From assembly GCA_004762155.1 (NCBI GenBank), contig SIHP01000004.1:248001-312000 (forward strand): DNA of 64,000 nt, given 5' to 3'. This DNA is from Flavobacteriaceae bacterium. GTDB lineage: Bacteria; Bacteroidota; Bacteroidia; Flavobacteriales; Flavobacteriaceae. This document shows positions 43,931 to 52,969 of this stretch, piece by piece. How positions within the stretch are numbered: position 1 is the first letter of the stretch; the number at the start of each line of letters is the position of its first letter. Position numbers and translations under genes: made by a program. The notes beneath the pieces are model-generated. The model saw nothing but the letters and a program-made list of their open reading frames with translations, was not told the origin of the DNA and made no database searches.

Positions 43931-45211
43931 TTATTTTGTAGTATTATATTTTTTAAAGATAACACAACCATTTACATCTCCAAAGCCAAAACTAGCTTTA
44001 GCAATTATATTTAAATTGGCATGTATCGTTTGTTTTGGTATCTTATTTTTATCTATTAAAGCTTCAATTTCTGGATGTAAATCTTCACAATTTATATTCG
44101 GAAAAATAAAATTGTTTTTTAATTGAAGTACAGTCGCAACACTTTCTATGCTTCCAGCAGCTGCCAAACAATGACCAACCATTGATTTTAAAGAATTTAT
44201 ATACGGAAAATCAGTACCTTTTAATTGTAATGCTTCAGACCAATTTTTAATTTCAAAAGCATCTTTTGAAGTTGCTGTTAAATGACCATTTATCGCATCA
44301 ATATCTGTAGCTTTTATTCCAGTATTTTTAATTGCATCTGTAATACAACGCTTTACAGCTGTAGCATTTGGAGCTGTCATTGTTCCTCCATTTCGTTGTC
44401 CACCAGAATTTATAGTTCCTCCTAATACTTCAGCATAAATAGTAGCATTTCTTTCCAATGCACTTTCTAAAGATTCCAAAACTAAAGCTCCAGCGCCACT
44501 TCCAGGAACAAAACCAGATGCTGACGCACTCATTGGTCTAGATCCTTTTTCTGGTGAATTATTATGCTTATACGTCATTACACGCATCGCATCAAATCCG
44601 CCCCAAAGATACGCGCCATCGTCACTACAACTACCAACTAACATACGTTTTGCTTTTCCAGATTGAATTCTATCAAATCCCATTACAATAGCTTCCGTTC
44701 CTGTTGTACAAGCAGATGAATTTGTAGTAACCTGATTTCCTAAACCTAAAATACCGCCTAAATACGCACTAATTCCGCTTGCCATTGTTTGTACAACAAC
44801 ACTGCTTCCTAAGCGTTTAACTTTTTTATCATCGAGTTTATAAATAGCTTCTCTAAATTTTTCTACACCAGAAGTCCCCGTTCCAAAAACAGTTCCGCTA
44901 TCAAAATCCAATTCACTTTTTTTATCAATAGTCAAACCAGCATCTTTCCAAGCATCCATTCCTGCGATACAGCCATATAGAATTCCAGAACTATTAAAAT
45001 CGCGTAATTGTAGTGGCGTTAAATATTGTGCTTTCTTTTCTTCTGAAATAGTAGGGATTCCACCAATTGCACATGAAAAATTTAAATCAGCTAATTGCTG
45101 ATGAAAAGTAATACCAGATTCGCCATTTTTTATGGCTTTTGTAAATTCTTTTAAGCCAACTCCATTTGGAGCAACTACACCTAAACCTGTTATTACAACT
45201 CTTTTTTTCAT
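43931..45211 (-). CDS. Beta-ketoacyl-ACP synthase (KAS II-like)
   Basis: 426 residues with the complete Cys-His-His triad: Cys168 in NSSACTTG, His310 in NGHLTAT and His347 in VGHCLAAAG. It elongates acyl-ACP by decarboxylative condensation. With the ACP, PPTase and dehydratase genes it forms a dedicated type II module. A ketoreductase is not encoded nearby and would have to come from primary metabolism. Confidence 0.92.
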   Translation of the reverse strand: MKKRVVITGLGVVAPNGVGLKEFTKAIKNGESGITFHQQLADLNFSCAIGGIPTISEEKKAQYLTPLQLRDFNSSGILYGCIAGMDAWKDAGLTIDKKSELDFDSGTVFGTGTSGVEKFREAIYKLDDKKVKRLGSSVVVQTMASGISAYLGGILGLGNQVTTNSSACTTGTEAIVMGFDRIQSGKAKRMLVGSCSDDGAYLWGGFDAMRVMTYKHNNSPEKGSRPMSASASGFVPGSGAGALVLESLESALERNATIYAEVLGGTINSGGQRNGGTMTAPNATAVKRCITDAIKNTGIKATDIDAINGHLTATSKDAFEIKNWSEALQLKGTDFPYINSLKSMVGHCLAAAGSIESVATVLQLKNNFIFPNINCEDLHPEIEALIDKNKIPKQTIHANLNIIAKASFGFGDVNGCVIFKKYNTTK

Positions 45212-45231
45212 ACTTTTTATTCTAAAGAATG

Positions 45232-45678
45232 TTATTTGTTTGATGCTTGTAACATTCCTGAAATATAACCTCTACAAATTAAATCGCCGCTACTATTCAA
45301 CATTTTAATTTTACATTTTAGTTTGTTAAATCTAAAATATTCTTTTTCAGAAATAACAACTACTTTTTCTTCAGGATAAACAGGAAGAAAAAAATCAATA
45401 GCATTAGATGTTAAAGCTATTTTAGGTTTTTTTTCTACAGAAATTTCATCTTTTAGTAAATAAATACCTAAACAAACAACACCAATTTGTGCCATAACTT
45501 CTGTTAAAATAACTCCTGGAGTTACAGGATTATCTTTAAAATGTCCTTTATAAAAATATTCGTCCTTTTTAAACGAATATAAACCTGTAATTCCGTTTTC
45601 GTTTATAGCTGTTAGTTCATCAACAAACAAAAAAGGATCTTGATAGGGCAGTAGTGCTATAATTTTTTCAGATGTCAT
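45232..45678 (-). CDS. FabZ/FabA-like 3-hydroxyacyl-ACP dehydratase
   Basis: 148 residues, hot-dog fold. His in GHFKDNPVTPGVILTE and the following Glu are the catalytic pair of FabZ-type dehydratases, in the expected position (about residues 49-65). First gene of the second block of the cluster, 20 bp before the ketosynthase gene. It would dehydrate 3-hydroxyacyl-ACP during chain assembly. Confidence 0.88.
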   Translation of the reverse strand: MTSEKIIALLPYQDPFLFVDELTAINENGITGLYSFKKDEYFYKGHFKDNPVTPGVILTEVMAQIGVVCLGIYLLKDEISVEKKPKIALTSNAIDFFLPVYPEEKVVVISEKEYFRFNKLKCKIKMLNSSGDLICRGYISGMLQASNK

Positions 45679-45830
45679 TTTTTAATTTTTATCATTAGGA
45701 AGCACAAAACAATCTTTAACTAATAAATTTAAAATTTTAATTGAACTTAATAGGCAACAGATTGCTTCTTTCCGTTACTCTACAATCGTAATGACGATTT
45801 GTTAATTTGTAATTGAAATTGTCACATTTT

Positions 45831-45962
45831 AAAATTGATATATTAGATTTCGACTTCGCTCAATCACCTAAAAAAAACATGCTTTTTACAATTGAAATTT
45901 TTAGATTTTAATTTTTAAAAATTGATATATTAGATTTCGACTTTGCTCAATCACCTAAAAAA
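45831..45962. repeat. Tandem 46-bp intergenic direct repeat
   Basis: Two copies (45831-45876 and 45917-45962) of an element with core TTTCGACTTCGCTCAATCA, differing by about one base. They fill the gap between the type III PKS and dehydratase genes. The same core occurs at 26102. A third unrelated motif with ACTCTACAATCGTAATGACG lies at 45778-45797, also a typical flavobacterial intergenic repeat. Confidence 0.7.
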
Positions 45963-47015
45963 TTACCATTCTAATAAAATACGTTGTGCAGAAAACCCAG
46001 GTCCAAAACTTAACATTAATCCTCTTTCTCCTTTAGACAATTGTTTGTCCATAAAACGCTCTAAAACATATAAAACAGTAGCGCTAGACATGTTTCCATA
46101 TAATTTAAGCACTTCTTTAGTATCATTTATATTTTTACCTAAAACACCAAACAAATCTTCCACTGTTTGTACTATTTTCTTTCCTCCAGGATGAAAAATT
46201 AAATGATTTATATCTTGAATCGTAAGTTCATTTCTTTCTAAAAAAGGATGAACAATTTTAGGAAAATGATTCGCAATAGTTTCTGGTACGGATTTATCAA
46301 GAATCATTTGTAAACCTGTATTTCTTAATTTAAAACCCATCATATGCGTTGCATCATAAAAATGATACATAGCTTCATCTATAATTTTTGGACCTTTTTC
46401 TTCATCGTAAGAAGATAAAATTACCGTAGCTGCTCCGTCACCAAAAATAGCCGCACTTACAACATTTACCATAGAAAAATCCTCTAATTGAAACGTTGCA
46501 GTTGGAGATTCTACAGCAATAACAGCGGCTCTTTTATTAGGATTTGCAGCTAAAAAGTTTTTTGCATAAATAATACCAGAAACTCCTGCAGCACAGCCCA
46601 TTTCTGTAACAGGTAAACGAACAATATCTTGTTTCATTTGTAAACTGTTTATTAAAAAAGCATCCAAAGAGGGAATCATAATTCCGGTGCAACTAACTGT
46701 AATAATGTAATCGATATCCGTTGGCTTTAAATCAGCTTTAGTTAATGCTTTTTTTAAAGAGTTTTCGGCTAGTTTTATAGCTTCTTTAGTATAAATATCA
46801 TTTTTTTCTTCAAATGACGTATTTAAAAAAACTTCATGTGCATCCATAATAGAATAACGCCTGTCCACTCCAGCATTTTCAAAAAGCTTTATAACTTTAC
46901 GTTGAAATCTTTCTTCTTGTCCCGCCATCCAAACTTTTAAATACGGTAGTATTTCTTGCGTAGTTCTGGTGTATTTAGGTAACTGTTTAGCTACTGATGT
47001 TATTTTTACGCTCAT
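45963..47015 (-). CDS. Type III polyketide synthase
   Basis: 350 residues. The Cys-His-Asn triad of chalcone/stilbene-type synthases is complete: Cys141 in TEMGCAAG, His275 in IFHPGG and Asn308 in YGNMSSA. It extends an acyl starter with malonyl units and cyclises to a resorcinol or pyrone. With methyltransferase and FAD oxidoreductase genes directly upstream it resembles the srsA-srsB-srsC arrangement that makes methylated phenolic lipids and quinones. Product not determinable here. Confidence 0.93.
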   Translation of the reverse strand: MSVKITSVAKQLPKYTRTTQEILPYLKVWMAGQEERFQRKVIKLFENAGVDRRYSIMDAHEVFLNTSFEEKNDIYTKEAIKLAENSLKKALTKADLKPTDIDYIITVSCTGIMIPSLDAFLINSLQMKQDIVRLPVTEMGCAAGVSGIIYAKNFLAANPNKRAAVIAVESPTATFQLEDFSMVNVVSAAIFGDGAATVILSSYDEEKGPKIIDEAMYHFYDATHMMGFKLRNTGLQMILDKSVPETIANHFPKIVHPFLERNELTIQDINHLIFHPGGKKIVQTVEDLFGVLGKNINDTKEVLKLYGNMSSATVLYVLERFMDKQLSKGERGLMLSFGPGFSAQRILLEW

Positions 47016-47047
47016 ATATATAGTGTATAAACAGAAAAACTGTTTAA

Positions 47048-47758
47048 TTATACTTTAGTTTTTTTTAAAATCCATTGATAACGAAAAGCCCATTTCCAAG
47101 TAATTGTGCTTTTACAAGATAGTTTTTTAGCAAAATAATTTAAATCATGTTTTTTAAATCCTCTTAAAATAGAAACTAATCCGTCATTTTTAACCATTGG
47201 GTTTTTAATAGTTAAACAGACTAATTTAAATAAATAATACGCCATTTTATGCCTATGCAAATCATTAATTACAATACCTAATTTTGCATTGTTAAGGCTG
47301 TTGGTTAATAAAATTTCTATCTCATTATTAGAAAAATGATGTAAAAACAATGTACACAAAATGATATCACAAGATAACTCTTTAAAATCTGGAGATAAAA
47401 CATCTAGTTGTTTATAATCTATTTCAGGATAATCAACAGATAAAGACTTTGCATAATTAATCGTATGCAAATTAGCATCAATACCAATAAGTTTAAATTT
47501 ATGTCCGTTTTTCTTTCCGTAATCTGCTATAATACGAAGTAAATCTCCGTTTCCACAGCCTAAATCAATAATTGTAATTGTGGTGTTTTTAGTTTGATTT
47601 TTAAGCAGTTTTTTTACACCATTTACGGTAACAGCATTTCCACCTAATAAATGATTAATTTTGGCTATTTGATTTAGTGTTTTGGTTAGAGTTTCACCAG
47701 TCATTTCAAAATCATCCATGATTTCAATTTCCTTACTTCTGTAGCTTGTATCTATCAT
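47048..47758 (-). CDS. SAM-dependent methyltransferase 2 of the lipid cluster
   Basis: 236 residues, class I methyltransferase with SAM motif IDLGCGNGD at about residues 64-72. Paralogue of the enzyme at 41942. It overlaps the FAD oxidoreductase gene by 4 bp and precedes the type III PKS gene by 32 bp. Probable methylation of the aromatic polyketide. Confidence 0.87.
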   Translation of the reverse strand: MIDTSYRSKEIEIMDDFEMTGETLTKTLNQIAKINHLLGGNAVTVNGVKKLLKNQTKNTTITIIDLGCGNGDLLRIIADYGKKNGHKFKLIGIDANLHTINYAKSLSVDYPEIDYKQLDVLSPDFKELSCDIILCTLFLHHFSNNEIEILLTNSLNNAKLGIVINDLHRHKMAYYLFKLVCLTIKNPMVKNDGLVSILRGFKKHDLNYFAKKLSCKSTITWKWAFRYQWILKKTKV

Positions 47759-48894
47759 TTCATTGGTTTCATAGGTTTACCATGTGTTTTTTTTATAATA
47801 AGAGGTAAAATCCAAGGAAATAGCTTTAAGCCAAACATCATTATTTCAGAGAAATAATTCATTCTAAATAAAGCTGCTAATCGTCTTCCGAATTTTAATC
47901 TATTTTTAAATTCACTATTCCATTCTTTAGTATATTGTTTTTCTAATATTGCTCTAGAAGTAATTTTAGTATTAAAATACTGTACAAGTAAGTTTGATGC
48001 TATTTGCGCAGAACGTATGCCCATTGCCATTCCATTTCCGCAAAGCGGATGAATCATTCCAGCAGTATCACCACACATTATAATATGTTCTTCTACTGGT
48101 TTTTTAGGTGAAAATGAAATTTGACTTATAGATAACGGTTTATCAAAAACAAGTTGAGCGTTTTCTAAAATCTTTTTTAAATGATTGTTTTTGTACAACA
48201 CTTTCTCTTGAAAATCCTCAATATTTTTAAATTTTTTAAATGCTGAAAAACTGGATATATAACAAATATTTAAATGATCGTTTTCTACTTTAGAAACTCC
48301 GCAATAACCTCCTTTAAAATTATGTAAGGATACAAGATCTTCAGAAAAACTACCTTTATAATGTGCTTTAACAGCTAAAAAAGGAGCGGTTTTCTTTGTA
48401 AATTCTCTGTTTAATTTAATATCAATATTAGAGCGTTTTCCGTAAGCTCCCATAACCATTGCAGCAGTATAATTTTGATTCTTTTTTGTTGTTACTGTAA
48501 ATATATCTTCTTTAAAATGAATATTTACAACAGTGTCTTCTATAATGGTAACACCATTTGCAATGGCTTTTTTAGCCAATTCAAAATCCAACGTATAACG
48601 GCTAATACCAAAACCACCAAGTGGTAATTTGGTTTCTATAGGTTTATTTTTAGGCGTAGTTAATGCAAATTTTGTGATTTCTTTTGCTTGTAAAGCAATA
48701 GGATCAAAATCTAACGAATGTAAGTAGGGTAGTACTTCGTTTGAAATATATTCACCACAAACTTTATGCTTTGGATAGCTGTTTTTTTCAATAACTACAA
48801 CAGAAATTCCTTTTTTAGAAAGATGTAAAGCACTTACTAAACCTGTTAATCCACCACCAATAATTATAACATTATTTTTTAGCAACGTAAACAA
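47755..48894 (-). CDS. FAD-dependent oxidoreductase (UbiH/geranylgeranyl-reductase-like)
   Basis: 379 residues starting at TTG; no ATG fits. The FAD-binding GGGLTGL motif is at about residues 13-19, followed by KHKVCGEYIS (a signature of this group) and the second FAD motif GDTAGMIHPLCGNGMA near 285. Likely aromatic hydroxylase or related monooxygenase acting on the polyketide, by analogy with SrsC. Its start lies inside the YceI gene, so translation is probably coupled. Confidence 0.85.
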   Translation of the reverse strand: MFTLLKNNVIIIGGGLTGLVSALHLSKKGISVVVIEKNSYPKHKVCGEYISNEVLPYLHSLDFDPIALQAKEITKFALTTPKNKPIETKLPLGGFGISRYTLDFELAKKAIANGVTIIEDTVVNIHFKEDIFTVTTKKNQNYTAAMVMGAYGKRSNIDIKLNREFTKKTAPFLAVKAHYKGSFSEDLVSLHNFKGGYCGVSKVENDHLNICYISSFSAFKKFKNIEDFQEKVLYKNNHLKKILENAQLVFDKPLSISQISFSPKKPVEEHIIMCGDTAGMIHPLCGNGMAMGIRSAQIASNLLVQYFNTKITSRAILEKQYTKEWNSEFKNRLKFGRRLAALFRMNYFSEIMMFGLKLFPWILPLIIKKTHGKPMKPMK

Positions 48895-49408
48895 CTTTTA
48901 TTTTTACATCATCAGACATTACCCAGCTACTTTTCCCTACAGTATAATCTCTTCTATTAATTTCAAAATCAGCATTAATTGTTATTTCACTATCTTTTTC
49001 AATAACAGTTAAAGGAATAGTAATCGTTTTTGTGGTTGCTTTTACAGTTAAATCGGCAGTAAGCGTGAAGTTATTTTCAGAAACAAGTTTTATACTTTTT
49101 GATGTTAGCGTAATTTTTGGATACTTAACAACATCAAAATATTTATCTTCAGATAAGCTTTTATTTCTACTTTTATTATTCGTATCAATAGTATTTACAT
49201 CAATACTAGCGTTTAAAAAACTTTTGGTTAGATCTTTTGTATTAAAGTTACTTTTTATTGTTACACCTGAAAAACTACCATTAACATAAGATCCAAAATT
49301 TTTAATTTTAAAAGTAATTTTTGTTTTTGAATTGTCTTGAACTAATTCTTGTGCACAAAAAAACGACACATTAAAAAGAAATAATGTAAATAAGATTAGC
49401 TGTTTCAT
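48872..49408 (-). CDS. YceI-family periplasmic lipid-binding protein
   Basis: 178 residues with signal peptide ending near FFCAQ (residue 20). A lipocalin-like YceI domain fills the rest (VQDNSKTKITFKIKNFG at its start and FEINRRDYTVG near residue 150). YceI proteins bind isoprenoids and long-chain lipids in the periplasm. It overlaps the FAD enzyme gene, so it may carry the cluster product or precursor. Confidence 0.87.
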   Translation of the reverse strand: MKQLILFTLFLFNVSFFCAQELVQDNSKTKITFKIKNFGSYVNGSFSGVTIKSNFNTKDLTKSFLNASIDVNTIDTNNKSRNKSLSEDKYFDVVKYPKITLTSKSIKLVSENNFTLTADLTVKATTKTITIPLTVIEKDSEITINADFEINRRDYTVGKSSWVMSDDVKIKVVYVAKK

Positions 49409-49519
49409 TATAGTAGTTTTTTAATTCTACATAAAAGAACGCACAACTATATTAAATACTCTTAATTATATGTTAAAATACATTTTATAAAGAGGATAAA
49501 TAAACTCTAAAATTATTAA

Positions 49520-50290
49520 TTATTGCTTGACAGGAATCTTTTTTAATTGAATACAACCTACAAAATCTAAAAACTTCATAATTAAGTATGTAATATCAAT
49601 TTCATGCCATTTTACACCAAAATTAGGACTACTAGCGTGTTTATGATGATTGTTATGATAACCTTCGCCCATCATTAAAAAATCGAAATGAAATAAGTTT
49701 TTACTCGTGTTTTTCATTTTAAAATTCACATAACCATAAATATGTCCAAACCAATTAATAATAACACCATGAATTGGAGCCATTAATAATGCAACAGGTA
49801 ATAACAACCATTGCCAAAGTGCTGTTGTGAAATAAGAGAAAAATAAAATATAAAAACCTATCCAAAGTAATCTAGAAAAACGAGAACTTGCAAAAGCATC
49901 AAATTTCTTCCATTGCGGAACATTTTTAGTAAAACGTTCATCAACGTTAATTCGTTGTTGGTTAATATCTTGATAAATTGTTTTTGTTTTCCACATCATA
50001 GCAAATAAATTAGCATCATAAGCAGGAGAATGCGGATCTTTTTCAGTGTCTGTATAAGCATGATGCATTCTATGCATAATTCCGTATCCGTAGGCACTTA
50101 AATAACTTGAACCTTGAAAAAACCAAGTTAGTATAAAAGTAATACGCTCCATTGTTTTAGACATTGTAAAAACTTGATGTGCGGCATAACGATGTAAAAA
50201 GAAAGATTGAAAAAACAAACCTCCATACCAAAGCGCCAAAACAAAAATAATTATAATCATTCTTTTTTTTGGAGACAAAGGTAATTTCAT
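49520..50290 (-). CDS. Acyl-CoA/lipid desaturase
   Basis: 256 residues. The three histidine boxes of membrane desaturases are present: HRYAAH (33-38), HRMHH (73-77) and HNNHH near residue 215, with hydrophobic helices between them. It introduces a double bond into an acyl chain, using an external electron donor. Expression is linked to the Crp-like regulator gene 30 bp upstream and possibly to the PKS block downstream. Confidence 0.88.
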   Translation of the reverse strand: MKLPLSPKKRMIIIIFVLALWYGGLFFQSFFLHRYAAHQVFTMSKTMERITFILTWFFQGSSYLSAYGYGIMHRMHHAYTDTEKDPHSPAYDANLFAMMWKTKTIYQDINQQRINVDERFTKNVPQWKKFDAFASSRFSRLLWIGFYILFFSYFTTALWQWLLLPVALLMAPIHGVIINWFGHIYGYVNFKMKNTSKNLFHFDFLMMGEGYHNNHHKHASSPNFGVKWHEIDITYLIMKFLDFVGCIQLKKIPVKQ

Positions 50291-50320
50291 AAGCTGATTG
50301 AAACAATGAACCTAGATCAA

Positions 50321-50890
50321 TTAAACACGTTTTCTAATACGACTTAAAGCTTGTGCGGTAACACCAATGTAAGAGCTAATATATTTTAAGGGAATCACTT
50401 TTAAAAGTTCAGGACGTTCTTTAAATAACTTTACATAACGTTCTTCAGCAGAAAGGTTTAATAAATTTTGTTCTCGTTTAGATTTTATTAAAAACAAACG
50501 TTCTGCAGTTAATCTTCCTATAAGATTTCCAATTAATGTAGTTTTATAAACTTCTTGTAAATCATTATAAGTAATACTCAAAACAGTCGTTTCTGTAAGT
50601 GCTTGTAATTGATAAGCAGAAGGTTTTTGTGTTAAAAACGAATCATATGCACTTATAAATTGATCTTTAAAGCTAAATCCAAATGTAATTTCTTTTTCTG
50701 GGTTTTCTTTCGGAATGAATAAACGAACGACACCGGTTTCAATAAAAGAAATATGATTTTCAATTTCATTAACTTTAAAAAAAACAGCTTTTTTAGGAAT
50801 TGTATGGCGTTTTAGTTTTGAAGTAAAAAAGTCCCAGTCTGATTTAGATATGGTAGCAATTTGATCTAAGTAAGCTTTTATCTGTTGCAA
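50321..50890 (-). CDS. Crp/Fnr-family transcriptional regulator
   Basis: 189 residues: N-terminal cyclic-nucleotide-binding-like domain (about 25-115) and C-terminal helix-turn-helix, SSYIGVTAQALSRIRKRV, a typical flavobacterial Crp form. First gene of the minus-strand series; a -7-like TATCTTTG lies about 28 bp upstream (50918-50925). It may regulate the desaturase and lipid cluster; ligand unknown. Confidence 0.85.
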   Translation of the reverse strand: MQQIKAYLDQIATISKSDWDFFTSKLKRHTIPKKAVFFKVNEIENHISFIETGVVRLFIPKENPEKEITFGFSFKDQFISAYDSFLTQKPSAYQLQALTETTVLSITYNDLQEVYKTTLIGNLIGRLTAERLFLIKSKREQNLLNLSAEERYVKLFKERPELLKVIPLKYISSYIGVTAQALSRIRKRV

Positions 50891-50917
50891 GTCTTTTGGG
50901 GTATTTATTAACGTTTA

Positions 50918-50925
50918 CAAAGATA
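50918..50925 (-). promoter_or_regulatory. -7 box of the Crp/desaturase unit
   Basis: Minus-strand TATCTTTG matches TAnnTTTG, 28 bp before the Crp start codon. It would drive at least the regulator and desaturase genes. Confidence 0.5.
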
Positions 50926-51038
50926 ACGATTCAAACAGCTGAGAATTATAGATTTTAAAAAAGTTTAGGATTTATTTTAATTCTCTAATTTATAAATAAA
51001 ACAATAAGACTTTTAATTTAATACAATAAAAGTGTGGT

Positions 51039-51046
51039 TATATTTG
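51039..51046 (+). promoter_or_regulatory. -7 box of the SDR gene
   Basis: TATATTTG, a TAnnTTTG match 28 bp upstream of the ATG at 51074. Confidence 0.5.
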
Positions 51047-51073
51047 CCAAAAATATAGTTAGTTGTATAATTT

Positions 51074-52609
51074 ATGAGTAAAAACAATCTTAATACAGAA
51101 ATAGAATCTTGTATTGCTACTTTACAAAAGTTATTGGATGATACCAATCAGCTTTTTGAAATACCAGAATCACAAAGAGTAGCACTATTTAAGGTTGCAG
51201 GAGCATTAACAAGACCAAATCGTGATGAATTTCAACGCAGAAGAAAAGATGCAAAGAGAGCAGCGAAGCGTAAAAAAATAGAACGAGAAAAACACGCTAG
51301 AAAAGAAACAGGGATACGATTGGCAAGAGAAGCTTCTGTTTTTGAAGCTCCTAAATTATTAGCTGCAGCTGCTATACCAGATAAAGAATTGGTATTGGAA
51401 TCTCCTAGAAATTGTTATGTATGTAAAACGGAATTCACCAAACTACATCATTTTTATGACACGATGTGTACTGAATGTGGTGATTTAAATTATGCAAAAC
51501 GTTTTCAAACTACAGATTTAAAAGATCAGGTAGCTGTAATTACAGGTTCTCGTTTAAAAATAGGGTATCATATTACTTTAATGTTATTACGTTCTGGAGC
51601 AACCGTTGTTGCAACAACACGTTTTCCTGCAGATTCTGCTATTCGATTTGCTAAAGAAGAAGATTATAAAGACTGGAGTGATCGTTTGCATATTCACGGA
51701 CTTGATTTACGCCATATACCAAGTGTAGAGATTTTTTGTAATTATATAGAGCAAAAATACGATCGTTTAGATATTTTAATAAATAATGCCGCGCAAACCG
51801 TAAGAAGGCCATCTGGTTTTTACTTCCATTTAATGGAAAATGAAAAATTACCCGTGGATAAACTTCCAAAACTGGCACAAAAACTTTTAAATGATCATAC
51901 AGGTTGTTTAGAAGAATTATCTAGTTTAAGTGTTGGGCCATCAAAAACAGATAAAAATAATGTATTACCAGTAACTTGGCACGGACCAGAGCCTGGTATT
52001 GGATTGCGTAATTCAGCTGAATTATCTCAAATTCCATATAGTTTTGACAATTCTTTACAAACAGCTGAAGTTTTTCCTGAAGGGGAATTAGATGCCGATT
52101 TACAACAAGTTGATTTAAGGAAAACTAACAGTTGGCGTTTAAAATTAGGTGAAATTGAAACTACTGAAATGGTAGAAGTACAATTAGTTAATGCTGTAGC
52201 ACCTTTTGTGTTGTGTAATCGTTTATCTCAATTAATGATGAAAGAAAATACAGGTAAAAAACACATTATTAATGTATCCGCAATGGAAGGAAAGTTTCAT
52301 CGCTTTAAAAAAGAAGACAGACATCCGCATACAAATATGGCTAAAGCTGCTTTAAACATGTTAACTCATACTTCTGCCGCAACCTTTGCAAAGTCTGGTA
52401 TTTATATGAATGCTGTAGATACCGGTTGGGTTACAGATGAAGATCCTGCTGAATTATCTAAAAAGAAAGTAGAAGTTCATGATTTTCAACCTCCTTTAGA
52501 TATTGTTGATGGAGCTGCAAGAGTTATGGATCCGTTAATTGATGGAATAAATACGGGTAAACACTGGTGTGGGAAATTTTTAAAAGATTATTTTCCTATT
52601 GATTGGTAA
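51074..52609 (+). CDS. Unusual zinc-finger/SDR fusion oxidoreductase
   Basis: 511 residues. The N-terminal 90 residues are a basic helical segment ([14 protein letters not shown] at about 55-68). A four-Cys zinc ribbon follows (Cys114, 117, 132, 135), then a Rossmann SDR domain with TGSRLKIG (157-164) and NNAAQ (about 238). An insertion separates it from the C-terminal SDR part. The catalytic YxxxK is TNMAK, with Thr at the Tyr position. Reaction unknown; the fusion suggests nucleic-acid or protein contact. It is monocistronic, with promoter and terminator. Confidence 0.75.
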   Translation: MSKNNLNTEIESCIATLQKLLDDTNQLFEIPESQRVALFKVAGALTRPNRDEFQRRRKDAKRAAKRKKIEREKHARKETGIRLAREASVFEAPKLLAAAAIPDKELVLESPRNCYVCKTEFTKLHHFYDTMCTECGDLNYAKRFQTTDLKDQVAVITGSRLKIGYHITLMLLRSGATVVATTRFPADSAIRFAKEEDYKDWSDRLHIHGLDLRHIPSVEIFCNYIEQKYDRLDILINNAAQTVRRPSGFYFHLMENEKLPVDKLPKLAQKLLNDHTGCLEELSSLSVGPSKTDKNNVLPVTWHGPEPGIGLRNSAELSQIPYSFDNSLQTAEVFPEGELDADLQQVDLRKTNSWRLKLGEIETTEMVEVQLVNAVAPFVLCNRLSQLMMKENTGKKHIINVSAMEGKFHRFKKEDRHPHTNMAKAALNMLTHTSAATFAKSGIYMNAVDTGWVTDEDPAELSKKKVEVHDFQPPLDIVDGAARVMDPLIDGINTGKHWCGKFLKDYFPIDW

Positions 52610-52664
52610 TATTTTTTCAATACAATAAACTTAAAATATTATTTAATAGTTTTTTTGAATTTAC

Positions 52665-52698
52665 AAGATGTTATTATTTAAATAACATCTTTTTTTTA
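52665..52698 (+). terminator. Terminator after the SDR gene
   Basis: AAGATGTTATT and AATAACATCTT, 11-bp perfect arms with a 5-nt loop, followed by a T-run. Confidence 0.85.
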
Positions 52699-52837
52699 TT
52701 CTAATTGCCTTAAAAATAAACTTTTGCAGAAAAAAGCAGTTTCTAATGTGGATATCCGTAAAATTGTTGTGTCCTGTTTTTGTATTTTTAAACCTTATAT
52801 ACTTTCAATTTGGTTGTGTTATAATGTATTTTACATG

Positions 52838-52969
52838 TTTATAAACAAGTTGGTAGTAATAAAAAAAGAAGTAATTATTAAACGCTTCTATTGATTATAT
52901 ATCGCTATTTGGCGTGTATACAACAATAAAAGTGCTTATATACACATATTACCTGCAAGCCAAAAAAAA
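52838..52969. other. Left boundary of a cassette-like island
   Basis: The stretch 52610-52969 has no gene. After the terminator it holds AAACAAGTTGGTAGTAAT at about 52841-52858, which resembles the GTTAGCTGTAAT boundary at 54740. It also has short inverted elements around GTGTATACAACA and TATACACATATTA just before the HEPN start. Read as the left edge of the island; moderate support. Confidence 0.4.

Noticed and set aside
39681..50890. Flexirubin/aryl-polyene cluster
   Set aside because: Ketosynthase, dehydratase, ACP and MMPL genes are shared with such clusters, but there is no DarA/DarB pair, ammonia-lyase or ketosynthase chain-length pair, and the type III PKS defines another pathway.
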